Shown piece after piece: positions 32,447 to 40,689 of a stretch of DNA of 46,831 bases. The notes beneath the pieces were generated by a model. It was not told the origin of the DNA and did not search any database. It saw only the letters and a program-made list of their open reading frames with translations. Source of the stretch: Sphingomonadales bacterium (GTDB lineage: Bacteria; Pseudomonadota; Alphaproteobacteria; Sphingomonadales; Sphingomonadaceae). The number at the start of each line of letters is the position of its first letter. Position 1 is the first letter of the stretch. Location: contig JACXVD010000018.1 of the NCBI GenBank assembly GCA_014763545.1, positions 1 to 46,831 of the forward strand, read 5' to 3'. The position numbers were made by a program, and so were the translations under genes.

Positions 32447-33412
32447 ATGGACGAGAAGCAATTGTACGACGCATTGCCGGCCCCGATCGCCGGGCCGGTT
32501 CGCTCAATCAAGGCCAGGGACGGCACAGTCACGGTGGTCGCCGATGCCTCCGGGCTGGACGCTGCCGCGCGCCAGGGGCTGGAAGCGGCCTACAAGGATA
32601 TCCTCGGCCAGCTGGACGGGGTGGCCGAAGTGCGCGTGGCGATGATGGCGGACAAGGTCGCGCGCCGGATCGTCGCCGTGGGCTCGGGCAAGGGCGGGGT
32701 CGGCAAATCGACGCTGACCGCCAATCTCGCGGTTGCGCTGGCGCGGATGGGGCAGAAAGTCGGCGTGGTCGATGCCGACATTTACGGCCCGTCGCAGCCC
32801 AAGATGTTCGCGCAGGAAGGCCAGCGACCCGAAGCGGAAGGCAACAAACTGCTGCCGGTCCCCAGCGCGCATGGCGTGCCGGTGCTGTCGATGGGACATA
32901 TCGTCGAACCCGAAAAGGCGATTGCCTGGCGCGGGCCGATGGCGGGCAATGCGCTGGGTCAGCTGATCGATGCGGAATGGGGCGATGTCGAGCTGCTGCT
33001 GGTCGACCTGCCGCCGGGCACGGGCGATGTGCAGCTGTCGATGATCCAGCAGCACAAGCCGGCCGGGGCGGTGATCGTTTCCACCCCGCAGGACCTGGCG
33101 CTGATCGACGCCAAGCGGGCGATGCAATTGTTCGAAATGGGCAAGGTGCCGCTGCTCGGCATGGTCGAGAACATGGCCGGTTACGTCTGCCCGCATTGCG
33201 GCGAAGTGTCCGACCCGTTCGGCCAGGGCGGGGTGGAACAGGCCGCGCAGGCGATGGGCCTGCCCTTCCTCGGGCGCATTCCGCTGGCGCTGGAAATTCG
33301 CGAGGCAGGCGATGCAGGTACGCCGCCCGCTGCGGGCGACGGGCCGCAGGCCGAAGCCTTCGCCGCAATCGCGCGCGGCGTGCTCGCCGCGCTGGAACAG
33401 AGGGCCGGCTGA
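32447..33412 (+). CDS. mrp: Mrp/ApbC-family iron-sulfur cluster carrier ATPase
   Basis: A 321-residue P-loop protein with a short N-terminal MIP18-like region, then the deviant Walker [12 protein letters not shown] at 79-89. [13 protein letters not shown] is also seen, as is CPHCG, whose two cysteines bridge an Fe-S cluster at the dimer interface. Such carriers deliver [4Fe-4S] clusters to target proteins, and in this window FdsA would be a plausible client among many. ATG 32447 has AGGGA upstream. It is separated by three bases from the molybdenum-hydroxylase-like gene. Confidence 0.93.
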   Translation: MDEKQLYDALPAPIAGPVRSIKARDGTVTVVADASGLDAAARQGLEAAYKDILGQLDGVAEVRVAMMADKVARRIVAVGSGKGGVGKSTLTANLAVALARMGQKVGVVDADIYGPSQPKMFAQEGQRPEAEGNKLLPVPSAHGVPVLSMGHIVEPEKAIAWRGPMAGNALGQLIDAEWGDVELLLVDLPPGTGDVQLSMIQQHKPAGAVIVSTPQDLALIDAKRAMQLFEMGKVPLLGMVENMAGYVCPHCGEVSDPFGQGGVEQAAQAMGLPFLGRIPLALEIREAGDAGTPPAAGDGPQAEAFAAIARGVLAALEQRAG

Positions 33413-33415
33413 CCC

Positions 33416-35689
33416 ATGCGCATCAGCCGCCGCGGGGTGCTGGCCGGCGCCGCGATCGGCGGCGGGCTGGTGGTTGCATGGGGGCTGCTGCCGCGCAGCT
33501 TCGACACCCCGCTGTCGCCCGGGCGCGGCGAATATGCCTTCGGCGCCTGGATCAAGATCGCGCGCGACGGGGTGGTAACCGTGGCCGTGCCGCAGCTGGA
33601 AATGGGCCAGGGCGTCACCACCATCCTGCCGCAGATCGTCGCGGTCGAACTGGGGGCGGACTGGCGCCAGATCGCGGTCGAGCCCGCTCCGCCGAGCGGG
33701 GCCTATGCCAATGTCCCGCTCGCCGCAAAATGGGCGCCTTTGTGGATGCCGTTGCTGCCCGAACTGGCCGAAAGCCCCGACGGCCTGCTGCCGACCCGTT
33801 TCGCGCAGGATAATCGCTTCGATGCCACGGCCAACGGGACGACGCTGGCCGCCTATGAGCAGCCCTGCCGCGAGGCTGCAGCAGCAGCGCGCGCGATGCT
33901 GTGCAAGGCCGCCGCGCGGCAATGGGATGTCGGCTGGGAAGAATGCGATGCCGCCGCCGGCTTCGTGCTGCACGAGAACAAGCGGCTGAGCTTCGCCCGG
34001 CTGGCCGATGCCGCGGCACAGGAAGATGCGCCCGATCCCCCGGTGCTGCGCGCCGAAGCGGCGGCGGAAGAGCCGCTGCCCGGCCTCGCCGATGCCGAAA
34101 TTGCCTTCCCCCGGCTGGACCTGCCGGCCAAGGTCGATGGCAGTTTCCTGTTTGCCGGCGATGTCCGCCTGCCCGACATGCTGTTCGCCGCCATCCACCA
34201 TGGCCCGCTGGGCAAGGCGGAACTTGCCCGTTTCGAGGCGGCGCGCGCGCGCGATGTGGCCGGGCTGGTCCAGGTGGTTCGCGGCAAGCGCTGGCTGGCG
34301 GCAGTGGCGACCAACTGGTGGGCGGCGGAACGGGCGCTGGGCGATATGCGTGCTGTCTTCCGCCTGCGCGGGCCGATCGAGGGGCAGGAGGTCGAACAGG
34401 CGCTCGACGATGCGGTGCGCCACGGCGATGCCTATCGCATCGCCCAGCGCGGCGAGGATTACGACAGCGGCGGCAAGTCCGACCTCGCGTTGCGCTACGA
34501 TGTTGCGCCCGCGCTGCATGCGACGCTCGAAACCGCCAGCGCCACCGCGCGGCTGGCCAATGGCCGGCTGGAATTGTGGATCGCCAGCCAGGCGCCCGAA
34601 TGCGCGCGCAAGGCCGCGGCCAAGGCGCTGGGAATGAACGTCGCCGACGTCGTGCTCTATCCCATGCCGGCAGGCGGCAGTTTCGACCGGCGGCTGGAAC
34701 ATGACCACGCTATCGAGGTCGCATTGCTCGCGCGCGAGGTGGGCAAGCCGGTGCAGCTGGTCTGGTCGCGCTGGCAGGAGGCGCAGGCGGGCAGGCCGCG
34801 CACCCCGGTCGCGGCCCTGCTCAGCGCGCGGATTTCGGCGGAGGAAGGCGGGCGGATCACCGCCATGCGCAGCCGCATCGCCGCGCCCGCCAGCGCGCGC
34901 GAATTCGGCTTGCGGCTGTTCGAAAACCGCACCGCATGGTCGGCGGTGGAAGACAGCGCGGGGCGGGGCGATCCGATGGTCGCCGAAGGGGCGATGCCCG
35001 CTTATGCCATCCCGAACGTCACCGTGGACCATGTCCCCGCGCAGATCGGGCTGCCGACCGGGCGGATGCGCGGCAATGCGCATGGCTACACCGCCTTCTT
35101 CACCGAGAGTTTCATCGACGAGGTCGCGGCGCGCAACGGGCGCGAGCCACTGTCCTATCGGATCGAGATGCTGGGCGGCGACGCGCGGATGGTCGAATGC
35201 CTCCAGCGGGCCGCGCGGCTGGCCGATTGGGGCGGCGGCAAGGATAACAGCGGGCAGGGGCTCGCCTGCCATCGCATGGGCAATGCGCAGGATGGCGGGC
35301 GTATCGCCTGCATCGCCACGGCGCGGCGGCAGGAAGGCGGCGTGCGGGTCGAGAAGCTCTCGGTCGCGGTCGATATCGGGCGCATCGTCAATCTCGACAT
35401 CGCCCGCCAGCAGATCGAAGGCGGGCTGATTTTCGGCCTGTCGCTGGCACTTGGATCGAGCACGTCCTATCTGGGCGGCGTGCCGGGCGTGGGCAGGCTG
35501 GCCGCGATGGCGCTGCCCGTGCTGGCCGACAGCCCGGAGATCGAAGTGGATTTCATCGCCAGCACCGCGACCCCGTTCGATCCGGGCGAGTTGGGCGTGG
35601 CCGTGGCCGCCCCGGCGATCGCCAATGCTCTCTATTCGGCAACCGGCCTGCGCATGCGCCGCCTGCCGCTGCTTTCGGAAGGCCTATGA
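33416..35689 (+). CDS. Molybdopterin-binding aldehyde/xanthine-oxidase family large subunit (IorB-like), exported
   Basis: A 757-residue member of the isoquinoline 1-oxidoreductase beta-subunit group. The N-terminus MRISRRGVLAGAAIGGG is a Tat signal. VAVPQLEMGQGVTTILPQIV is the usual entry segment, RMRGNAHGYTAFFTESFIDE the cofactor region, and GELGVAVAAPAIANAL near the C-terminus holds the conserved active-site glutamate. This class hydroxylates N-heterocycles or aldehydes with water as oxygen donor, passing electrons through a small [2Fe-2S] subunit that I do not find adjacent. It overlaps hemH as ATGA. Substrate unknown. Confidence 0.85.
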   Translation: MRISRRGVLAGAAIGGGLVVAWGLLPRSFDTPLSPGRGEYAFGAWIKIARDGVVTVAVPQLEMGQGVTTILPQIVAVELGADWRQIAVEPAPPSGAYANVPLAAKWAPLWMPLLPELAESPDGLLPTRFAQDNRFDATANGTTLAAYEQPCREAAAAARAMLCKAAARQWDVGWEECDAAAGFVLHENKRLSFARLADAAAQEDAPDPPVLRAEAAAEEPLPGLADAEIAFPRLDLPAKVDGSFLFAGDVRLPDMLFAAIHHGPLGKAELARFEAARARDVAGLVQVVRGKRWLAAVATNWWAAERALGDMRAVFRLRGPIEGQEVEQALDDAVRHGDAYRIAQRGEDYDSGGKSDLALRYDVAPALHATLETASATARLANGRLELWIASQAPECARKAAAKALGMNVADVVLYPMPAGGSFDRRLEHDHAIEVALLAREVGKPVQLVWSRWQEAQAGRPRTPVAALLSARISAEEGGRITAMRSRIAAPASAREFGLRLFENRTAWSAVEDSAGRGDPMVAEGAMPAYAIPNVTVDHVPAQIGLPTGRMRGNAHGYTAFFTESFIDEVAARNGREPLSYRIEMLGGDARMVECLQRAARLADWGGGKDNSGQGLACHRMGNAQDGGRIACIATARRQEGGVRVEKLSVAVDIGRIVNLDIARQQIEGGLIFGLSLALGSSTSYLGGVPGVGRLAAMALPVLADSPEIEVDFIASTATPFDPGELGVAVAAPAIANALYSATGLRMRRLPLLSEGL

Positions 35690-36708
35690 CTTACCAGCCG
35701 CAACAACTCCCCGCCGACCACCCGCCGGTGCGCACCGGCGGCGTGGGTGTCCTGCTGGTCAATCTCGGCACGCCCGAGGCGCCGACGCCCGCAGCAGTCA
35801 AACGCTACCTCGCCGAATTCCTGTCCGACCGGCGCGTGGTCGAAATTCCCGCGATCGCCTGGCAGCCGATATTGCGCGGAATCATCCTGAACACGCGGCC
35901 CAAAAAATCCGCCCATGCCTATCGACAGGTGTGGACCGAACAGGGATCGCCGCTCGCCGCGATCACCGCGCAACAGGCCGAAGCGCTGCAGGCCCGGCTG
36001 GGCGATGCCGTGCGTGTCGGCTGGGCCATGCGCTATGGCCAGCCCGCCATCGGTGCGGAATTGCAGCGGCTGCAGGATGCGGGGTGCGAACGGATCCTGC
36101 TCGCTCCGCTCTACCCGCAATATTGCGCGGCGACGACGGCCACGGTTGTGGACAAGGCGGCGGAAAAGCTGGGGGCAATGCGTTGGCAACCCGCGCTGCG
36201 CACCCTGCCCGCCTATCATGACGATCCCGCCTATATCGCGGCGCTCGCCGCCGATTTGGGCGCGCAGCTCGATGCGCTGGACTTCGTGCCCGAGCTGCTG
36301 CTGCTCAGCTTCCACGGCATGCCCGCGCGAACGTTGGAGCTGGGCGATCCCTACCACTGCCAGTGCCTCAAGACCGCGCGGCTGGTCGAAACCGCGCTGG
36401 CCCGGCCCGGGCTGCGCTGCGTCACCACGTTCCAGAGCCGTTTCGGCCGCGCCAAATGGCTCGAACCGGCGACCGATGCGGTGATCGAGGCGGAGGCGAA
36501 GGCGGGCACGAAACGCATCGCGATCGCCGCACCCGGCTTTTCCGCCGATTGCCTCGAAACGCTCGAGGAACTCGCGATCCGCGGGCGCGAACAATTCGAA
36601 GAAGCGGGGGGTGAACAATTCGCCGCGCTATCCTGCCTCAACGCGGGCGAGCCGGGGATGGCGATGCTCGAATCGCTCGTCCGGCGCGAGCTGGCGGGAT
36701 GGATCTGA
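35686..36708 (+). CDS. hemH: Ferrochelatase HemH
   Basis: The 340-residue enzyme inserts Fe2+ into protoporphyrin IX, the last step of haem synthesis. GVLLVNLGTPEAP at 21-33, LYPQYCAATTA and the metal-site histidine H210 in LLLSFHGMP are all present, as is PGFSADCLETLEEL in the C-terminal half. ATG 35686 overlaps the upstream stop as ATGA. Cytoplasmic or membrane-associated. The haem product supports, among others, the P450 encoded downstream. Confidence 0.95.
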   Translation: MTYQPQQLPADHPPVRTGGVGVLLVNLGTPEAPTPAAVKRYLAEFLSDRRVVEIPAIAWQPILRGIILNTRPKKSAHAYRQVWTEQGSPLAAITAQQAEALQARLGDAVRVGWAMRYGQPAIGAELQRLQDAGCERILLAPLYPQYCAATTATVVDKAAEKLGAMRWQPALRTLPAYHDDPAYIAALAADLGAQLDALDFVPELLLLSFHGMPARTLELGDPYHCQCLKTARLVETALARPGLRCVTTFQSRFGRAKWLEPATDAVIEAEAKAGTKRIAIAAPGFSADCLETLEELAIRGREQFEEAGGEQFAALSCLNAGEPGMAMLESLVRRELAGWI

Positions 36709-37316
36709 GCTTCGCGGGCGCCGATCCGGCGCTCGGTTTCCTGGTGCTGTTCGCGGTCGCCTTTGCGATCAACCTCCTGCCCGCCTTCGGCCCCCCGACA
36801 TGGACGGTGGTGGTGCTGTTCGGGATCAACAGCGATTTGCCGCTGCCCGGGATCGTGCTGACCGGCGCGCTGGCGGCGGCGTCGGGCCGCTTCGTGCTGG
36901 CGCATGGCTATCGCCTGCTGGCGAAATATGTCGGGCCGAGGACGAAGGCCAATCTGGCCGCGGTGCGCGCCGCGTTCGAACGGCGCAAACATCGCGGGCT
37001 GCTGGCGCTGGGCCTGTTCGCGCTTTCGCCGCTGCCATCGGCGCAATTGTTCGGCGCAATCGGGCTGGCTGGGGTGCGCATCCTGCCCTTCACCCTCGCC
37101 TTCTTCGCCGGGCGGCTGGTGTCCTACGCATTCTACGGCCTTTCGGCGACGGCGCTGCATGAATCCTCGCTTGGCGAGGCATTCCAGAAGGCTTTTTCGA
37201 GCCCGGTGGGGGTGGCGGTGCAGGTGATCATGCTGGCCGGTCTGGTGGCCCTGGCGCGGATCGATTGGGTCAGGATATTCGGCCCGGCGCCGCAGGACGG
37301 TGCCGGCGGCAGCTGA
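36699..37316 (+). CDS. Small integral membrane protein, VTT/DedA-like
   Basis: A 205-residue protein with about five hydrophobic segments. FAINLLPAFGPPTWTVVVLF and LGLFALSPLPSAQLFGAIG resemble the paired re-entrant-loop regions of VTT/DedA-related proteins (for example the SPLP segment), but the assignment is by general pattern only. The start overlaps the end of hemH by ten bases, so the two are probably coupled. Function unknown; lipid or ion transport is possible. Confidence 0.7.
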   Translation: MDLSFAGADPALGFLVLFAVAFAINLLPAFGPPTWTVVVLFGINSDLPLPGIVLTGALAAASGRFVLAHGYRLLAKYVGPRTKANLAAVRAAFERRKHRGLLALGLFALSPLPSAQLFGAIGLAGVRILPFTLAFFAGRLVSYAFYGLSATALHESSLGEAFQKAFSSPVGVAVQVIMLAGLVALARIDWVRIFGPAPQDGAGGS

Positions 37317-37352
37317 GCCGCGCGCGCGAGGGGTGGATTCGGCAGGAGAATC

Positions 37353-37372
37353 TACTTACATTCGGGTAAGTA
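37353..37372. promoter_or_regulatory. Palindromic operator candidate upstream of the P450
   Basis: TACTTAC-ATTCGG-GTAAGTA: perfect 7-bp arms with a 6-base spacer. It abuts the ribosome site (AAGGAG from 37371), 14 bases before ATG 37387. The form suggests a TetR-type site; no matching regulator is in this window. Confidence 0.6.
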
Positions 37373-37386
37373 AGGAGAGGATCGCA

Positions 37387-38808
37387 ATGGCGACGCTTGC
37401 TTCACCGCCGGATCGTGAAGCCTCGGACGAATTTCGCCCGACGCATTGGAGCGAGCGCTTGCCGCCCGAGGCGTTCGACCATCTGCCCGGTGACGATGGG
37501 CCCCCGCTGGTCGGGCATACGTTCAACCTGCTGCGCGATCCCAATGGTCTGCTTGCCGAGATGCAGGCCCGTTTCGGGCCGGTGTTCTGGCTGCGCGCCT
37601 TCGGCCAGCGATCGGTGCAGCTGATCGGCCCGGAAGCGAACGAGCTGGTGCTGTTCGATCGGGACAAGATCTTTTCGTCGACGCAGGGCTGGGGCTTTAT
37701 CCTCGACCAGCTGTTCCCGCGCGGGCTGATGCTGCTCGATTTCGACCATCACCGGGTGGACCGTCGGGCGCTGTCGATCGCCTTCAAGCCCGAGCCGATG
37801 CGCCATTATGCCGCTGCGCTCGACCGCGGGATCGCCCATGCGGTGGCGAATTGGGAGGGGCCGCGGCGCTTCTACCCCGCGATCAAGGCGCTGACGCTGG
37901 ACACGGCGGCAGACAGTTTCCTCGGCCTGCCGCTGGGGCCGGAGGCCGACCGCATCAACCGCGCCTTCATCGACATGGTGCAGGCCGCGGTTGCGCCCAT
38001 CCGGCGGCCCTTGCCCTTCACCCAGATGCGCAAGGGGGTGCAGGGCCGCGCCTATATCGTCGATTATTTCACCCGCGAGACCGAGCGGCGGCGCAAGGGC
38101 GAAGGGCTGGGGCAGGACATGTTCAGCCAGTTCGCCAATGCCACGCGCGAGGATGGCAGCCTGCTGCCGGTCGACGAAGTCGTCGATCACATGAGCTTCC
38201 TGATGATGGCGGCGCATGACACGATCACCAGCAGCGCGACGACGCTGGTCTGGTTGCTCGCCCGCCACCCCGAATGGCAGGAGCGGTTGCGGGCGGAAAT
38301 CCTTGCCGTGACCGGCGGGCCGGATGCGAAGGGCGCGCCGCGCGGTGTGACCTATGACGATCTCGGCAAGCTGGAACTGACCGAAATGGCCTTCAAGGAG
38401 GCGCTGCGTTTCATGCCGCCGGTGCCCGAATTGCCGCGCCGCGCGCTGCGCAGCTTCACCTTTGCGGGCCAGCGCATCCCGGCGGGCGCCGGGGTCAGCC
38501 TGGCGGTCCACCTGACCCATCACGACCCGGCTATCTGGCCCGAGCCGGAAAAATTCGACCCGCTGCGATTCACCCCGGATGCGGTGCGCGCGCGGCACAA
38601 ATATGCGTGGGTGCCCTTCGGCGGCGGCGCGCATATGTGCCTCGGGCTGCACTTCGCCTATATGCAGGTGAAGATCCTCATGGCTCAATTGCTGCAACGC
38701 TATCGCATCGAGGTGGCCGAAGGCTACGCGCCCGAATGGCAGGCCTGGCCGATCCCCAAGCCGAAGGACGGGCTGCAGGTGGAGTTCGTGAAACTCCCGT
38801 CTGCCTAG
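37387..38808 (+). CDS. Cytochrome P450
   Basis: A 473-residue soluble bacterial P450. The haem ligand is C418 in PFGGGAHMCLGLHFA (FxxGxHxCxG pattern). The I-helix segment is MMAAHDTITSSAT, with an AHDT oxygen-binding site, and the K-helix ExxR is in FKEALRFMPP. The N-terminal region includes PPLVGHTFNLLRDPNGL and RFGPVFWLRAFG, like membrane-free CYP51-related groups; I cannot name the CYP family. ATG 37387 has AAGGAG upstream; the longer frame to 37300 is unlikely. The palindrome next to the ribosome site implies regulation. No ferredoxin or reductase gene is adjacent. Confidence 0.92.
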   Translation: MATLASPPDREASDEFRPTHWSERLPPEAFDHLPGDDGPPLVGHTFNLLRDPNGLLAEMQARFGPVFWLRAFGQRSVQLIGPEANELVLFDRDKIFSSTQGWGFILDQLFPRGLMLLDFDHHRVDRRALSIAFKPEPMRHYAAALDRGIAHAVANWEGPRRFYPAIKALTLDTAADSFLGLPLGPEADRINRAFIDMVQAAVAPIRRPLPFTQMRKGVQGRAYIVDYFTRETERRRKGEGLGQDMFSQFANATREDGSLLPVDEVVDHMSFLMMAAHDTITSSATTLVWLLARHPEWQERLRAEILAVTGGPDAKGAPRGVTYDDLGKLELTEMAFKEALRFMPPVPELPRRALRSFTFAGQRIPAGAGVSLAVHLTHHDPAIWPEPEKFDPLRFTPDAVRARHKYAWVPFGGGAHMCLGLHFAYMQVKILMAQLLQRYRIEVAEGYAPEWQAWPIPKPKDGLQVEFVKLPSA

Positions 38809-38966
38809 AAATCTATCGCAATGCCGTTCTTGACCCAGTCGCCGTAGCGGGTGGGGCTGAGCTCCTCCTCCTCGTCCTTCGCCTCGGCGGGCTTGGGCGG
38901 GGGCGTGTCGCTCCAGTGGGCGGGCTTCTCGAACTTGTCGGGGCGCTTGGGAGGGTGCTGGCTCAT
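38805..38966 (-). CDS. DUF1674 protein (succinate dehydrogenase assembly factor 4-like)
   Basis: A 53-residue protein ending SPTRYGDWVKNGIAIDF, the conserved C-terminal motif of DUF1674/SDHAF4. In eukaryotes SDHAF4 protects flavinated SdhA during assembly, and the alphaproteobacterial form is presumed related. The N-terminus is Pro/Lys/Glu-rich. ATG 38966 is chosen because upstream sequence in the longer frame is not family-like. It converges on the P450 gene with a four-base stop overlap. Confidence 0.85.
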   Translation of the reverse strand: MSQHPPKRPDKFEKPAHWSDTPPPKPAEAKDEEEELSPTRYGDWVKNGIAIDF

Positions 38967-39022
38967 GGGCGCAATATGTGCGCGCTGGCCTTCACTTGCA
39001 ATCGCGCCTAACGGGCTTGCCG

Positions 39023-40339
39023 ATGAACCGACCCCGCAAGCCCGGCCCCGACAAACGCAGCGAGCAACGGCGCGATCCCCCCGGTGCGCCGGCACGCCGC
39101 GCGGCGATGCGGCTGCTCGACGCGGCCCTGCGCCGGGGCGAAACGCTCGACCAGGCGGAAAAGGCCGCGCTGCGCGATGTGCCGGGCGCGGCCGACAAGG
39201 GGCTGGCCCGCGCGCTGGCAGGCGAGGTGCTGCGCTGGATGGTCGATCTCGATGCGCTGATCGACAGCGCGACGCAGCAGGTCCTGCCCGACGATGCCAA
39301 GCCGCGCATGGCGTTGCGGATCATGCTGGCAGGCTGGCTGCGGCTCGAAACCCCGCCGCATGCGGTGATCGCCACCGGGCTGCCGCTGCTCAGCGGCGGA
39401 CCGCGCAGGCTGGCGCATGGCGTGTTTTCCGCGCTGGAGAAAGCGGGCGCGAGCCTGCCCGATGTGCCCAGCCTGCCCGCCGAGGTCGCCACGCGCTGGG
39501 GCGAGTGGGCAGGCGCCATTGCCGCCGGGCTGGCGGTGCCGCCGCCGCTCGACCTCGCGATCCGCGATGGCGCCGAGACGGCTGCATGGGCCGAAAAACT
39601 GGGCGGCGTCTCGCTGGCGGCGGGCCATGTCCGCCTGCCGCGTGGCGCGCGGGTGGAGGGACTGCCGGGCTATGCCGAGGGTGCATGGTGGGTGCAGGAC
39701 CTTGCCGCGCAGATCCCGCCTGCCCTGCTTGCCAGCGGCGGTGTTAGCGGCGGTGTTAGCGGCGGTGTTAGCGGCGGTGGCAGGCGCGCGCTCGACCTGT
39801 GCGCCGCGCCGGGCGGCAAGACCATGGCGCTGGCGAGCGCGGGCTGGGCGGTCACCGCGCTCGACATCAGCCAGCGGCGTAGCGAACGCATGCGGCGCAA
39901 CCTCGCCCGTACCGGGCTGGAGGCCGAGGTGGTGGTCGCGGACGCCTTTGCGTGGGAACCGGGCGAAGGCTTCGATGCGATCCTGCTCGACGCGCCCTGC
40001 ACCGCCACCGGCACCTGCCGCCGCCATCCCGAGGTGCTCCACCGCATCGGTGCGCGCCAGATCGCCGAGATGGCCGAATTGCAGGCAGCGCTGCTCGAAC
40101 GGGCGGCGGGCTGGCTGAAGCCCGGCGGGGTGCTGGTCTATGCGACCTGTTCGCTCGAACGCGAAGAGGGCGAGGCGCAGGCTGCGCGGCTCGATCTGGA
40201 GCCGCTGCCGATCCGCGCCGAGGAATTGCCCGCCGGGCTTGCCCCGACGGCGGAAGGCTGGCTGCGCACCGATCCGGGCATGCTCGCCGACAGCGGCGGA
40301 CTGGACGGGTTCTTCGTCGCCCGGTGGGTCCGGCGCTGA
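39023..40339 (+). CDS. RsmB-like 16S rRNA (cytosine-C5)-methyltransferase
   Basis: A 438-residue RNA methyltransferase with an N-terminal NusB-like helical domain (about 20-150) and a C-terminal Rossmann domain. SAM motif I is ALDLCAAPGGKT. The two catalytic-loop cysteines are C326 (DAPCTATGT) and C376 (YATCSLE), as in RsmB/Nop2 enzymes that form m5C967. A three-copy GGVS repeat lies just before motif I and is encoded by a 12-bp tandem repeat. The gene is divergent from the DUF1674 gene by 56 bases. Confidence 0.92.
   Translation: MNRPRKPGPDKRSEQRRDPPGAPARRAAMRLLDAALRRGETLDQAEKAALRDVPGAADKGLARALAGEVLRWMVDLDALIDSATQQVLPDDAKPRMALRIMLAGWLRLETPPHAVIATGLPLLSGGPRRLAHGVFSALEKAGASLPDVPSLPAEVATRWGEWAGAIAAGLAVPPPLDLAIRDGAETAAWAEKLGGVSLAAGHVRLPRGARVEGLPGYAEGAWWVQDLAAQIPPALLASGGVSGGVSGGVSGGGRRALDLCAAPGGKTMALASAGWAVTALDISQRRSERMRRNLARTGLEAEVVVADAFAWEPGEGFDAILLDAPCTATGTCRRHPEVLHRIGARQIAEMAELQAALLERAAGWLKPGGVLVYATCSLEREEGEAQAARLDLEPLPIRAEELPAGLAPTAEGWLRTDPGMLADSGGLDGFFVARWVRR
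39734..39779. repeat. In-frame 12-bp tandem repeat within the rsmB-like gene
   Basis: AGCGGCGGTGTT occurs three times perfectly (39734-39769) with a partial fourth copy to 39779. It encodes repeated Ser-Gly-Gly-Val. Because the unit is a multiple of three, copy number changes would keep the reading frame. Confidence 0.95.
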
Positions 40340-40689
40340 CCCGTCCGGCGCCCCTATGCCGCACTGCAAAAATTATCTCGCAACTGCGAAATAGGCCCTA
40401 GTCAGAGCCGGCGAAGCCTGACAAGATTGCCCCTTCATGCGGCGGAATTCCAACGCTGGGCATCCGAGAACAGGGGCGCATGACATGGTGATGGCGATTT
40501 GTCGGTCCGCATCTGGCGACCGATCCTTACCGGCGATATGCGCGTGTCGTGCGCGAATGGTCGCATGGCCCTGTGGAGGCATGCGGGTTTGACCGGAGCC
40601 GTCGCCTTGCCCCTGTGCAATCCGGCGGCGACGGGTCGAACGACAGGTTTCTCGCACGGCGCCGGTGCCAGCTTGCCGTGGCGGACCTG
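40340..40689. other. 350-base intergenic region with one palindrome
   Basis: I find no convincing gene here; the frame that would extend TauE/SafE upstream to 40549 lacks hydrophobic or family-like sequence. The clearest structure is TATCTCGCAACTGCGAAATA at 40374-40393, with 8 of 9 paired bases around AC. It is a possible regulator site about 300 bases before the TauE/SafE start. Confidence 0.5.

Noticed and set aside
32504-35272. 922-codon minus-strand frame opposite mrp and the molybdenum hydroxylase gene
   Set aside because: Antisense shadow of two genes with clear motifs and ribosome sites.
37353-37372. P450 palindrome as a fifth copy of the MarR-type operator
   Set aside because: Its arms are TACTTAC...GTAAGTA, the opposite order to TTGTAAG...CTTACAA, and the spacer is 6 rather than 5 bases.
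39734-39779. Short repeats as a CRISPR-like array
   Set aside because: The units are contiguous, 12 bp, in frame and without spacers; this is a coding tandem repeat.
40549-40689. N-terminal extension of TauE/SafE
   Set aside because: The 47 extra residues are polar and unlike the family; a start at 40690 places the first membrane helix at the normal distance.
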